Source of the DNA: Symbiodinium natans
Lineage: Eukaryota > Sar > Dinophyceae > Suessiales > Symbiodiniaceae
Direction of reading: 5' to 3'
Length of the DNA stretch: 64,000 bases
Assembly: GCA_905221605.1 (NCBI GenBank)
Contig: CAJNDS010002645.1
Span: 191,854 to 255,853 of the forward strand
Positions 25,901-37,176 of the stretch are shown here, one piece after another. The translations under genes were made by a program, and so were the position numbers. The notes beneath the pieces were generated by a model that saw only the letters and a program-made list of their open reading frames with translations, did no database searches and was not told the DNA's origin. Every line of letters starts with the position of its first letter. Within the stretch, counting starts at the first letter, position 1.

Positions 25901-28140
25901 GGCATTTCTTATACTGTCACACCCCAAACCCAAACCCTATATTTACCCCAAACCCTAAACTAGAGTCTGGGGGTGTAGGGTCTGAGTCTGCGTAAAGGAT
26001 TTGAAGGATGATATACTTTAAATTTACGGCTTATGGATTCTGAGTTGCGGGTTTAAGTCTTCAGTACTAGGGTTCGGCGGATTAAGTTGAAATAAGCCCC
26101 TATCCTTATCCCTGAAAAACCCTCCATTGGGCCGCTGCCAGCTCGAGGTCGACGAGGTTTCAGAAGCCCCGCCCAGAAGGCCTCGGTCACGGGCACAGTG
26201 CTCAGGCTGAGAGCAGAGGATCGTAGATCCAAAGCTCACCACCGTCGAATCTCATCTGCCGATGGCACTGACGAGCCAAGTGAAGGTGAATCAGGGCCCG
26301 GGCAAATGGCCGATTGCATCTGCACAGGCTGCTCAGCGAATTGTAGGCCATGGAGAAGCTCTGGGAAGCTTGGGCGGCCTGCATTGTTCTTGTCAGTGCA
26401 GCCCGCAGCGGCTCGGGACCTAAACCCCAAAAAACACTTAGGGTCGCGGGGGTTAGGATTGGTTGCAGCAGGAGTGGGTCAGGGCTTGTTAGGGCACTCA
26501 ACCAAAAGTCTGACGTGCCTATGTGCCCCAAGCAGATTTACACGTTACTGCTCGGCTCACGGAGACGTGGAGAGCGCTGAGCACGAGGCCGATGGCACGC
26601 AGATCTCCGATGAAGAGTCTGAAGAGCTTGCCAAGTACATTGGGGCGGACTCACAAAGATTGTCCCAAGGTAGTCTAGCTTGACACAATGAACGACAACG
26701 AAGGTCTTAGTTTACTATGACACCCTAAATCCTCTATAAACCCCTCCGCTACTCACTCCACCCGGCCTGGACTTCCCACCCTGAACCAGAGACCTCGCAT
26801 GCACCCTAACCGAGGTCGACCTCTAGCAGACTCTAGCACTAGCACCACACCCTCCTTCAATCCGAAACCTGGACTCTACGCGTGTGCCCTCGCAATCCCT
26901 GACAGCATTGAGAAGGCACAGGCAGAAGCATTGTCGGGGCGCAAAGAGTCAGTCTGTGGTCTCGTACCACTACAGAGTCCCGAAGCCAGTTTGCACCCCT
27001 TGCGCAAGGGTGAAAACACTACGAAAACGACGAGTGTTCTTTACTTTGCTAACCGAAAAAAGTTTTCTGATGCCTCAAGCCAAAACAGAGTTCCGTCCAT
27101 GCTTCTCTCTGGCTCTCCCTGTCTTTCTGTTTTTGCTGACACGCTAGCCAAGCTAGCAATCGCGTCTGTCTGGAGTGAAAACCAGAAAAACACCAAATTT
27201 GTGCATCCTGAAGACAATAAATTGTTTTTGAACCATGACAATTTTCTCGGACCACCGCTCACGTTTGGGATTTGGAGCCTCATCTTACCAACTTACCGAA
27301 AGCTGTGGGTCCTTAGAGGACGAAGCCGTCTCGACCTTTGATGTGGGGAACACTATTTGTAGCACTACAGAGCAGCAATGAATAAAATCTCTTTGCTCAC
27401 ACTCACAGATGGCACGTGCTACCGACCAGCCGGGGTTTGACACAAGCCTGTTACCCAAAGCACGTTGGAGGTCCAAGGGCTGGTTTACCACAGCTACCGC
27501 TCAGCTACCGCATGCACCCCAATGGGGTTGAGCCGAGACTCGAGTTCGGGTTTGAAATTCTCAGTCCTTCAATGCTCGACTACATGCAAGAGCCATGGCG
27601 AAAGAGCAAACCTCAAAGACTCAACGTTCCTCAACCCAGCTAATGCAGATTCCATGCTCTCATTTGGCGTAATCATACAGCAAGGAGGTCTTGGAGCAAG
27701 CAGCATAGCACATGAATGGTCGGCAAGGCCTCGGACATTCGTTTGATTGGTAGCTCGTTAGCTGCTTTATGCACTATGGAGTGATTCTACCACCGGTTGT
27801 GATAGACATGATTTGTACGAGACACTCGTAGGGGCCCGTCAAAGCTTAGGGCCAGTTGCCTAAAACCCCAAAACCTCTAGAGGTGGACGAGCCCGTGACA
27901 GCCCTGGGAGGCGCCTGGGAGGCCCTCCCAGGCTGAAAGCTCGAAAGAGGCCCTGGGAGGCCCCTGAAAGGGTTTGCAGCCTCGACCTGAGAAAAACTGC
28001 GAAGAGAGGACGCAGAAGGCCTTCGAAGCCCTGACGACTCGGGAGGCCCGGACGTGCCTTGCCTCCCCGAGGAGCCGCTTGGAAGGCTGCCAGGGCCGTG
28101 ACTCTTGAGGCAAGCTTCTAGATCTTTCTAGCAGCCGCTC
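22970..28140. other. Mostly non-coding, no gene identified
   Basis: Degenerate telomere-like words (GGGTTTAGGG, CCCTAAAC) are scattered at 23720-23790, 24130-24170 and 25925-25960. Exon-like minus-strand patches occur (about 25640-25740, containing KRWDYVRNSFLFFFIHEKL; about 26225-26400), but none can be tied to a family or to clear splice sites. Confidence 0.35.
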
Positions 28141-28145
28141 GCCAG

Positions 28146-29300
28146 ATGCGCATATCCCGGAGGGAGCTCGCACCCCGTGGCGAGTTGGGGCGATTTGCAT
28201 CTCAGGGAGGGCTGGTTATCTTCTTCCCTGACGAGTATAAGGCCTTTCGAACGGGGCCGGCGGAATATCGGCTGGAGGGCGATCCTGACCAGGTGCTCCA
28301 TCGGCTCCAGAGAAGCCTCTCTGACGCCATAAAGTCACTGATCTTCCCGGACGACTCCATGATTGCCAACGGGGTTGATCCGGCTGACTCTCTCGCTTCA
28401 GATCGAGTCCACTTCCTTCAATGCCTCAGAAACACCCCGCTCGCGGGTGTCCAAGCAGGGGAACACTCTGACTTCGTCTTCGCTTGGGCCATGCTTGGCA
28501 GATACGCTCATGAAGTTGCTTGGAAGGATGCTGATATGCATCCGGCCAGGCCCGTGCCGTGCATCAACTTCGAGGGCTCCCCGGTTTCGAGAGTGCGAGG
28601 CGTCCGCGCCGCTGAATCAAAGGCACAGGATCGTGACGTTTGCCGCATCTCGCCCAAAACCATGCTGCGTGCCCTCTCGTGGCTCGCCCGAACTGCCCAG
28701 GTGGAAACCCTGCTTAGCGAATGCCATCATACAAGCCTTCGGCTGGGATCTCCAGCCCCGGGATCGCAAAGAAGCCCTGCCCCTGCCCATGGCATGCATC
28801 GTTGCCTGGGAAGAACTTGTGTGCAACCCGGCCTCGGGTACACAGCTGGTGCTACTTCTGGGAGCCTTCCTTCTAGCATACCACGCCTGCCTGCGCTTTG
28901 GAGACCTGCAAAGGGTCCGCCTATCCAGCCTCAGCCTCACTGCCCAGTCCCTCCGCGGGATCTGCTGGTCCACAAAGACCTCTCGCACAGGCCAGCCTTT
29001 TGCCGTAACCCTCACCGGCCTCTCAGGCCGCTGTGCCGAACCTGGGGCCAGGGCCCCTTTGAGCAGGGCTTCTCGCCGCTTCTTCACGGCTTGAGCAGCC
29101 ACGTCTCGCGACCGGCAGCGCTACCGGGTCTGGAAATGTTCATGGCCAATCGGCTTGGATCGTCAGTTCCTCCCCCCTTTGCGCACGGCTACTCCGCCCC
29201 GGGGAAGCGGGTCCTGCAGCAATGGGGGAACGTGAAGTTCTTGCCCACGCTACCCGAAGCAGTTTGGGGGACGCGACGCGCGCCCCCGCTGTGGGCCGCA
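28146..29300 (+). pseudogene. Frameshifted tyrosine-recombinase-like relic
   Basis: Frame 3 carries SPKTMLRALSWLARTAQVE (about 28655). From about 28710 the recognisable protein continues in frame 1: EALPLPMACIVAWEELV, LLLGAFLLAYHACLRFGDLQ, then TKTSRTGQPFAVTLTGLSGR. That frame stops at 29094. Beyond it, only weakly similar sequence (GLDRQFLPPLRTATPP) appears, after a stop. R-FGD-Q with K.TKTSRTG.PF matches the catalytic-domain start of tyrosine (phage-integrase-type) recombinases as found in DIRS/Crypton-type elements and in dinoflagellate genomes; this is recognition of pattern, not a search. The C-terminal H-x-x-R and Tyr blocks are missing, so it is broken by at least one frameshift and a truncation. 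Alternatively, an unrecognised intron could account for the first frame change. Confidence 0.5.
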
Positions 29301-30139
29301 CTCTCAGGCAGTTGCCTTCTACCTGCGTCATGGATGTTTGCACTCGGTAGTGGAGCGCACATGTCCTCCTTGGCACGCGCGGTTAAGCACGCATTGGAGA
29401 GCAACGTACCGGGCCTTGCGCTCTTTACGAGCGACTGCACCGCGACCCTTGCACAGGTTGTAGGGTGCACCGATGGCAACCACCGCCTCACCGCCAAACA
29501 GGCTACGCGTGACTGGAAACTTCCTCTCTTTTCCGATAAGGACCGGCTGCCGCGTCAAGACATTTTGCACAGCATAGTATGCATCTTTGTCATTTTCACC
29601 CCCCGAACCCCCCCACATGCTTTATCGCGGCTTCAAGATACCCAGAAGCGTTCCAATCATCAAACAACCCATTTGGCGGTTTGCCAACACACGCCCAACC
29701 AGCGCAAAACGCTTCTCGATGTGTACCATGTAAGCACGGCTCCACTGAGAAATGGCTCCATTAACTTAATCACAAAGATGCATTGTGTGCTGTGTTGGCT
29801 TGGGGCGTCAACAGTGTTTGCCTATAAGCCCCATGCATTTGAAACATGAAAAGACTATGTTTTCACAGTTCGAGGCCATGTTTTTTTGCGAAGCCAGTTG
29901 CAAAAATCAACCCCTGGCCCGACATCTGGTATCCGAAGCGTGCAGCTTCTCGTCAACGACCCCTCATCAACGCCCTCGTCGCCCGGCTCACTTCATGTGA
30001 CTTCTGCTGTACTAGCCCGCCGAACACACATTTTGTTTTCATCGTTAATCTTCGCTTCTGCTACATGACACTCATCCGGCCCATTTGCTTCTGCCATTTA
30101 TACTTCAAACCACACACGACACGGTGGATCCAGGGGGGG

Positions 30140-30525
30140 CCACTATATATATATATATGTATATATTTGTTTATATTTGTTTATTTATATTTAGTTGTTT
30201 ATTTATATTCATATTTGTATTTATATTCATATTCATATTTACATTAATATTCTATTCATATTTCTATTTATATTTATGTTTATTTTTATATTTATACCTA
30301 TTTTCGTACTTATCTTTATATTCATATTCATATTCATATTCATATTCATATTTCTATTTATATTTGTATTTATCTTTATCTGTATATTTATGTTTATAGG
30401 TCTATTTTCTTATTTATACACATATATATATATATGTATATATGTATATATATATATATATGTATATATATATGTATATATATATATATGTATAGATATA
30501 TATATATATATTTGTTTCTATTTAT
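30140..30525. repeat. AT-rich microsatellite island
   Basis: TATATG, TTTATATT, TTCATA and TATGTATA units nearly free of G+C over about 390 bases. Apparent Tyr/Ile/Phe-rich frames here are low-complexity artefacts. Confidence 0.95.
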
Positions 30526-30746
30526 GTTTATTTCAAATGTATGACTTCATCCGAGTCACGTAATGGCGACCTGAAACAGGTTAGCAGCTGCAAAGGTCCT
30601 GCTCTCTCCAGCTTCATAGGACTGGACAAACTGCGTGCGATGTCGGCTGCGAGCGATCATGAACATGGCCCAAACCATCACAATCACCTCGCCAAGGGGT
30701 CAAGTGCTTGAAACTGCTCCACGAGCAGCTCGAACTCTCACTGCCG

Positions 30747-32440
30747 TTAATGCACTGCTAAGACGACAGCTACAAGCCCCGCCTGAAGTGTGTAGAACTC
30801 CCAGCTGACCGTGTCCAGTCGCTCAGGGTTTACAAAAGCAAAAGGTACCGACACCACCAGCAAAGGCCAAATTCCCTGCGTGTACTGATTCAACCACGCC
30901 AGAACATAGGTGGTGGATGGAGCATACTGCTCCTTCACGTGGCGCTGCTGCTCTTGAAGGCAAATGGGCGTGAGGATACGTAGTGTTCGAAGAAGCCGCC
31001 AGAACCAACTGAGCAGTCGCAATGGCAGAAGAAACCCAAAACACGGCTGCTTCCACGGTTCAACTGATGTGGGACTTGATGCAACCCAGGCACCATTCTG
31101 AATCGTTCACCACCTGCACCAAGCTACCAGCCAAAACACTAAAAAAGGCAGGTTTGCGGGGAGCTTGGCAGAAAACAGGAGCCCAGAACCTTGCGCATTC
31201 CACATCACATGGTGACTTCTCTGAATTATTGTCTCCCTTTTGGGGTTACCATGATTACCCAAAAAAGGGACCACCATTCTGAGAGCCGGCCGCAAAGTAG
31301 TCAAAAGAAAGCCCAGGCCTCGCACACCAGCAGAGCTGCGGCGACATCCTGGACGTCTAACTTCGACACAACGCGAGAAGCGTCAAAGGTACTGCACCCC
31401 CTTCAAGACAAGAACCCCCCCCCCCCCCCCGAATCTAAAAAAGCCCTACACCCCAATAAAACCCTAGAAACCCTATAAGCCCTACAAGCCCCCATACTCG
31501 CTACAAGCCCTGTAAACTCTAAAACCCTATGAACCCGAATCCCTCAACCCTCTGCTCTTTTGCCAAGCTGCGGGCTCTTGCAATGACCACAGCCAGGGCC
31601 CGTCGGGCGCCTTTACGGGCAATGTGGCTTCAGCGACCACCTGCGCAGCTCGGGGCTTAAGAGTTTAAGGATAAGCCTTCAGGCTCAAGGGGTTTAGAGT
31701 TAGGGTTTAGGATTTAGGGCCAGGGTTTTGGGATGGAGGGTTTTGGGAGAGAAATGCCGGGCGCCCGGGGGCCTCGAGGAACTTCTGCAACTGCGCTATG
31801 GGGCTTTCGGTGTCGACCTGTCACTCGCACGATGCTGCATGGAGGGGGTTGTTGCAACACAAGCACGCTACTCTGGCGACATTCCGCTGCAAGCAGTCAC
31901 GAAATCTAGTCGGAGGCACGGCTTTTGTCTTGAGGATGTAGAGCATTCTGGGGCTGTCCCAGTAACTAGTCTCAGCAGCGATGAGGATCTCACCACCTGG
32001 AAACATCGTGTCGGGCGACCGAGCGAGCTAGCTCCGAGCTTGTTCCTTCTTGTTCCGCGGACTTCAGAGGGTTGGTGCAACATTCAGCAAGTGAGAACTG
32101 TCGCAAACTCGCAAGCAGCGAATGCTCGCAAGCTCACTCACATCGCGCACAGCGCGCACACACACACACACACACACCATGCTTTCTCTGCTCGTCGCCT
32201 GCTTGCTTGATGTCGTCCAACGCCTCTTGCGCATCAGCGGAGAGCGGCATGGGCAACATCAGGGCAACAGCCGGCACTTTCGTCAAGCTTTGCATTGCTT
32301 GCACGCATTCTGCACGTACATCCTGGAGCAGCATACAACACCATGTCACAGCAACACCACCAGAGTGACCTATCCAGCGACACATGAGCTTACATTGCGG
32401 TCCTCCTCGTGCAGGTGACGATGGAAATACTGTGCGAGGT
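30747..32440 (-). CDS. Spliced gene of unknown function with membrane helix
   Basis: Minus-strand segments in several frames look coding. RLADLAQYFHRHLHEEDRN is near 32440-32385, LLQDVRAECVQAMQSLTKVP continuing to DAQEALDDIKQAGDEQ near 32335-32180, and GGEILIAAETSYWDSPRML near 32000-31850. LQEQQRHVKEQYAPSTTYVL begins near 30965, followed by GIWPLLVVSVPFAFVNPERL near 30870-30815, a hydrophobic helix. Weaker minus-strand segments continue to about 33.0 kb. Frame changes imply introns. The plus strand contains the C16 tract (31415-31430) and AAAAAAGGGACCACCATT-type inverted-repeat remnants between the segments, as expected of intron insertions. No family was recognised. Confidence 0.4.
31415..31430 (+). 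repeat. C16 homopolymer
   Basis: Sixteen C residues followed by GAATCTAAAAAAGCCC, then degenerate CCCTA-type words to 31545. Confidence 0.95.
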
Positions 32441-33678
32441 CAGCAAGTCTTCTGGGAACAGAGCTGCAGTCCCAAGCGAAATGTTCCTGGGAGGGCGCGA
32501 ACTGAAGTTAAACCCTCAACAGCCTCGTACAAGGTCTGGAAGGGACTTTCGGAATCTTGTCAAGACACATGCTTCTCACGAAACACATGCGGTGTGGTTC
32601 GCTTGGCCACCGTGATCATGGCCAGTTTGGAGGAACTGCACAGCGCGCTCTATATGCATGAAAGTGCTTCTGGAAACGATGATGCAACAACGGGTAGGTA
32701 GCAGAAACCGTGTTGTGCAGGTTGATGACAAACTCTGCGCTGCATCTGCGGGCCAAAGGTGGGGCAAAACTAGCAAGCTGCAACGGCTCCTACCGTCTGT
32801 TCATGTCTTTCACTCCAGCCCGGCCAGCTGCTTGCGGACCAACTTGCCTCCAACCCAGAACCCTTTGGAAAGCTTTCTACACCATGGTGGCTACTTGGGG
32901 TACCCTAGGTGTATGGCTCCATACTCTGAATTGGGAGCCCCCCCCCCCCAAAAAAGGGGACCACAATTGCAGACAAGCTTGGCTGCCTGAGTTGGCTTTT
33001 GACGCCTGGCATCGGTGCAGAGCCCTCACCCCAAAAGCTGCAAATTGACTGCCAGGAGGTTGGTGAGTGATTGAAACCGAACCAGGGTGCCCACTGGACT
33101 ACCAAAGCTCATTGTGCTATGACTGCATATACACTTGTAGGGGGCCATAGATATCTGTGGAGTCCGGAAACTTCCTGCCATGGCAGGGCTGGTCATCTGC
33201 CGCTACCTGGGGCCTCATCTCTTCCACACCATTGCAGAAGATTCGGAGGCTTCGGAGGCAGCGACAGCTATCCGATGTTATCCGACATGCGCGCTTGTGC
33301 CAGGCACTCCTCCGACTCACACCGGGCATCTGCTTAAGCACTCTCGCATTCCGGAGGAGTGCCGCGCGTCTCAGTCTGCAGTCATTAGCACTACCACTCC
33401 TCACACAGTTGTGGAGCGGCCATGAGGCCCGAAGAGGAGCGCCACGATGTGGGAGGTGCTGCGATGCCGTAAATTTCTGTGTAGTTTTCACACCCACATG
33501 CACTCCCCTCCTCTTCTCCTCTTGACGAGGGCCCAAGAAGCGGCTGTTCTCAAGTCTCAACTGTCAGGCCCGCCGCCTGGCAAAATGTAAGATCGGAGAT
33601 GAGAGGGGCTTTGGGGGGCTTTAAGGGGCTTCAGGGAGACCTCCTTCACATGGCACCCAGGTGCAACACATCTCGCAA

Positions 33679-33795
33679 AAAGTGGGGGGGGGGGGGGGGG
33701 TTGGAAGGGGGGGGGTTTGGAAAGGGGGGGGTTTGGGAAGGAAGGGGGGGGGGAGGGCGGGGGGGAAGGGGGGGAAGGGGGGGGGGGAAGGGAAG
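33679..33795 (+). repeat. G-rich polypurine tract
   Basis: G19 followed by G-runs interrupted by TT, AA and GAAGG. Strong potential for G-quadruplex or triplex structure. Confidence 0.95.
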
Positions 33796-33942
33796 CTCAG
33801 TTTTTGCACCCTTAACCTGCAACCCTAAGCCCTAGACGCCTAAATCCTTGGGCAGCTCCCCTCAGCCGCACTTCGCAGCCTCCAGATGCTGAACCAAGGC
33901 TTCCAGCTCCTCGGCATCCACAAGAGCACCAGAACTTGATCT

Positions 33943-34030
33943 GTTCCCCCGTTTTACTGACAGTCCTTAGTAGGGATTATAGTACCTCCTAATATGATCC
34001 CTATTAAGGACTGTTCGTATAAAGGGGAAC
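33943..34030. mobile_element. Palindromic foldback element (intact 88-bp copy)
   Basis: The left arm GTTCCCCCGTTTTACT / GACAGTCCTTAGTAGGGAT is complementary, with few mismatches, to the right arm ending in AAGGACTGTTCGTATAAAGG / GGAAC. The arms span about 35 bases each around a short centre (TAGTACCTCCTAATATG). This is a near-complete hairpin with no coding capacity. A second, truncated copy lies 370 bases away at 34396 and a longer one at 13968. Confidence 0.8.
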
Positions 34031-34395
34031 ATCCCAAACTAGAACTCCTGCATGATCCCATCGAACCTGCACATCTTTTAAGAAAGAAGTAGCCCAGCTA
34101 AAAGCAGACCAGTCACGGAACCGTCCCGTCCAGGGTTGTAGCGCACCATAACCTTGGCACGGCCTGCGTCAGATCTTCGGAAAGGTCTGGTTCTGAACAT
34201 GTTAATTGCTCAGTTTCCACGGCCTTTGCAGAGGTTGCGCACAGGATCTGTGTCGGCCTGGCACCACTGGAACTGAGGTTCGGGGTTTGGGCTATGTCGG
34301 CTTAGGCTTCTGGGCACTGGCACCACTCCCCCTCCTAGCCATCTTCAATGGCTAGGTCTGTCCTTGCCCTGCCACACTGAGGTTTCCCAGTATAG

Positions 34396-34481
34396 ATTGG
34401 GATGTTCCCCCTTTTACTCACATTCCTTAATAAGGATTCTAGTACTCCCTATGCTAATCCCTACTAAGGACTGCTAATATC
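34396..34481. mobile_element. Palindromic foldback element, right end lost
   Basis: It begins GGGATGTTCCCCCTTTTACTC, shares the inner inverted words TCCTTAATAAGGATT and AATCCCTACTAAGGA with the 33943 copy, but lacks the closing AAAGGGGAAC arm. Confidence 0.75.
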
Positions 34482-34854
34482 ACAGGAATCTACTCAAGCA
34501 ATCAGGGGAAGAAATCCGCAAAGGCCTTGCACTTGACGATCTGGAGCTCAAAGCCCGAGCACAGTTTCTTGAGCTTCTCCTGCGTTGGCTAGGGCCATGC
34601 TAACATGCGGAGCTACCGCTGCAACGAGCGCGGACGAGAGACAGACGCAAGAGCAAGAGAGGGTGAGAGAGAGCCAACACAAATGCTAGTACAAATAGCA
34701 TCTGGCCGAACGGTGTTCAGATGGAGGCCTTTTGAAGGGCACCAAGCACGAACTACTCAACAAGCCCTTGCAACGTTTCGGTGATAGCCACTTATAGGAC
34801 ACTCCCTTCTTCAGGGCATCACTGCCAAAAAAAGAAAAAAGAATTTCCATCACC

Positions 34855-35030
34855 CCCCACTCGAGGATAAGGGTTCCTAGCTAGCAGCAAGTCGAGTATG
34901 GCAGCCATGGGCTTCTCATGACAAGCACAGGCAGCACAGGTGTCACCAAGCAAGCGCCCAGCAAGCAATCGGCCAGCGTTTTTCTCGTAATGGAGACTAT
35001 CCTCGCCCGGCTCGCCAGCCAGAAGGTCCC
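34855..35030 (-). CDS. Exon-like segment, unknown protein
   Basis: The minus-strand frame contains GEPGEDSLHYEKNAGRLLAG and CAACACHEKPMAAILDLLLA. This alternates helix-like blocks (G.DSLHYEKNAG..., ..K.MAAILDLLL), loosely recalling a helical-repeat protein. No second copy is seen to prove a repeat. A telomere-like patch follows at 35036. Confidence 0.3.
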
Positions 35031-35035
35031 CAAAC

Positions 35036-35283
35036 CCCAAACCCTAAGCCCAAAACCCTAAACCCCAAACCCTAAACCCCAAACCCAGTAAAGCTACGCG
35101 ACTTCTGGGGCTGGCTGTGGTCGCACTCGGATTCGCCTTGTCTTCAACAAGGCCGGAAGTCCCCTGTGGCCAATGGGCCGAGCAAGTCTGACGGACGCAT
35201 TGCTGGGTTTAGCGCTTAGGGTTTTAGGGTTTTAAGGTTTTAGGGTTTAGGGTTGAGGGTTGAGGGTTGAGGGTTTTAGGGGG
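35036..35283. repeat. Two opposed telomere-like patches
   Basis: CCCTAAA/CCCCAAA words at 35036-35090 and TTTAGGG/TTGAGGG words at 35210-35283, facing each other across 120 bases. Confidence 0.8.
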
Positions 35284-36267
35284 GGGGGGGCGTGATGTAA
35301 AACGAGAACATACATTGGGGATCGGGGCTGTGGGCCTTGGGTTTTGTTGGGGCTTCGGTGTGGTAGTAGTTTGTTTTTGTGGGTTTGGGGTTTGGAGGCC
35401 TGGTTCAGTTTTGATGTCCGAACAACGCAAAAGTCGTGTAGGCACCTCGGACGCCTCCTTGGCCACAGCTTGGTTCCAGGCCCCGGAGAGCACTTAAAAG
35501 TGAAACAGGCTGCTCGCCAGAGACCCAGGCGCCAGGGTCAACGAGCCTGAGCTGCAGATGGCACCAGGCTGCAACAAAATGCCATGAAGATGCAGGTTGC
35601 CTACTACTCGTCTCACGAGCACGGGACTTTCGAAGCTTCATCCTCAGCTCTTCAAAGACAAAGCTCCTCACAGACATGGCCAAGGCACTTACACCCTTCC
35701 AGAGCCTGATGCTGCATTGCCAGGATGCACATAGATGCACCGAACAGACACGGGCACCCGTCCTCCGTCGGACCCTTCTAAGCGCATAGTGTACAGTACA
35801 AGTAGTACAAGAGGAGCCAGGCCGGCCTACCAAGAGGCACACGAAGCAGCCACACAGCTTCGGGCTCCCGAAGCCCTAAGCGAAGCAAAGCTTTGCTTGT
35901 GCAGATTGCTCTTCAACTCAGCTGAGCCCATCTTTTCTCTCACTCTTCTATGCCCAGCTCGTCGAGCACCATCGGCTGAGGAGTCGGAGCCTCAGGACGG
36001 CGACAGCCGTGTAGGAGCGTCGTACACTTTACTTTACGCGACGAGGCGCAAGAAAGGCGAGAATAGTGTGGATGCAGCAGGTCCACAAACTTGTCCGTCA
36101 ATCTAGATCTCGGGTAGGCCAAGTTAAATGCATGCACAGTTGCGGGCGGTGTCGGCAGCGATGGAAGAGGCGGCGCGGCGTCTTGCAACTTGAACCATGT
36201 TACCTCAAAACATGGACTGGGTGAGACATGAGCGCGTGATAGCGCGTGACTTCCAGGCTCTGTGCTG

Positions 36268-37176
36268 TCAAGAGACAGACATCGTCTGAATGTCCCCTGG
36301 GGGTAAGAAGACTTCGATCAGGAAGCGGTCCCTGGATACATGCGACACATCCAACAGAGGTTCTGAGGCCTGCGACCTACGAGGGCTCGGCACTCTTGCA
36401 CTTGCAACATCATGCAGAGTCAGTTGGCTGCAACTCCACCCATCCCGGCTCAAGCTATCACAAGCATCGCCCTTCTCGTCCCAGAGCCAGCCTCTGTGAC
36501 CCCTGCCAAGACAGCAAGAGTGAAGGCTCAGAGGACATCACTGTGGGGGCAGGAGGGGGGAGCTTAGTGGCCTCCCACCATGCATGGAAGGGCCCCGAAT
36601 GCTAACAAAGTCATCAATCGTGAGAGGTGATGTGGAAATGCATATTGGCATAATTACCACCAGAGGGTCTCCACTCTCTCAACGCTGACGCTGTTCTCTG
36701 CCACAAGCGGGCGCTGCCCTCCGAAAGCCTTGACCAGCCACGACAGCTCGCGCCCAGCATCGTGGCGCGGGCCCTGGACCGCCGCAACGCGGCAGGTGCA
36801 GTGAGGCTCAGGGGGGTGCAGCACCTGCAGCGTCAGCGTCATCGTCAGGGGCTGTTTTGCATGGCTTGCATGGCTTGGCCGCTGGAGTGCTCGAAGCTCG
36901 GAAGGTGCAGGGCCACGCTTTTGAGGCTTCAGGGATCTGATCTCTCCTGCGGTCGCCAGAGTCAAAAAGACATCCGTCTCCCGTCTGCCTGTGAGGTGAG
37001 CCCATCAACCAGGACCTGCGCTTGCAGCGGAAGCAGCTACTGCAGCTACTGCCCTTGCGAAGCCGAATCAGAAAGCTAGCCCAGGCCTGGAAGCTTTCGC
37101 TTCCAGTCGCACCCAGCACCAGCTCGAACTCGTACAAGCCCACGCGGGTCTCCCTCACGCACAACCACTTCGGCAC
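36268..37176 (-). other. C-terminal extension exons of the ketosynthase
   Basis: Minus-strand segments after the KS core: VVVRETRVGLYEFELVLGAT plus GSESFQ (about 37.16-37.08 kb), VLHPPEPHCTCR plus VAAVQGPRHDAGRELSWLV (36824-~36730) and DRFLIEVFLPPGDIQTMSVS followed by TGA at 36268. The order EGLYxFxVxLG..EQFQ / hP....V.GP...G...WL / G..(Y/F)L(V/I)..F resembles the C-terminal beta-rich extension that dinoflagellate KS proteins carry; this is from memory of the family. Intervening exons between 38392 and 37176 were not resolved. Confidence 0.5.

Noticed and set aside
28225-28255. Hammerhead-like CTGACGAG...CGAAC
   Set aside because: The second core box is CGAAC, not GAAA with a closing stem, and it lies within the recombinase relic's reading frame.
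30085-30563. Tyr/Ile/Phe-rich membrane protein
   Set aside because: Low-complexity AT-rich repeat in every frame.
37087-37106. Perfect 8-bp hairpin CTGGAAGC-TTTC-GCTTCCAG as a regulatory structure
   Set aside because: It falls inside a probable ketosynthase C-terminal exon and is a single short hairpin with no supporting context.
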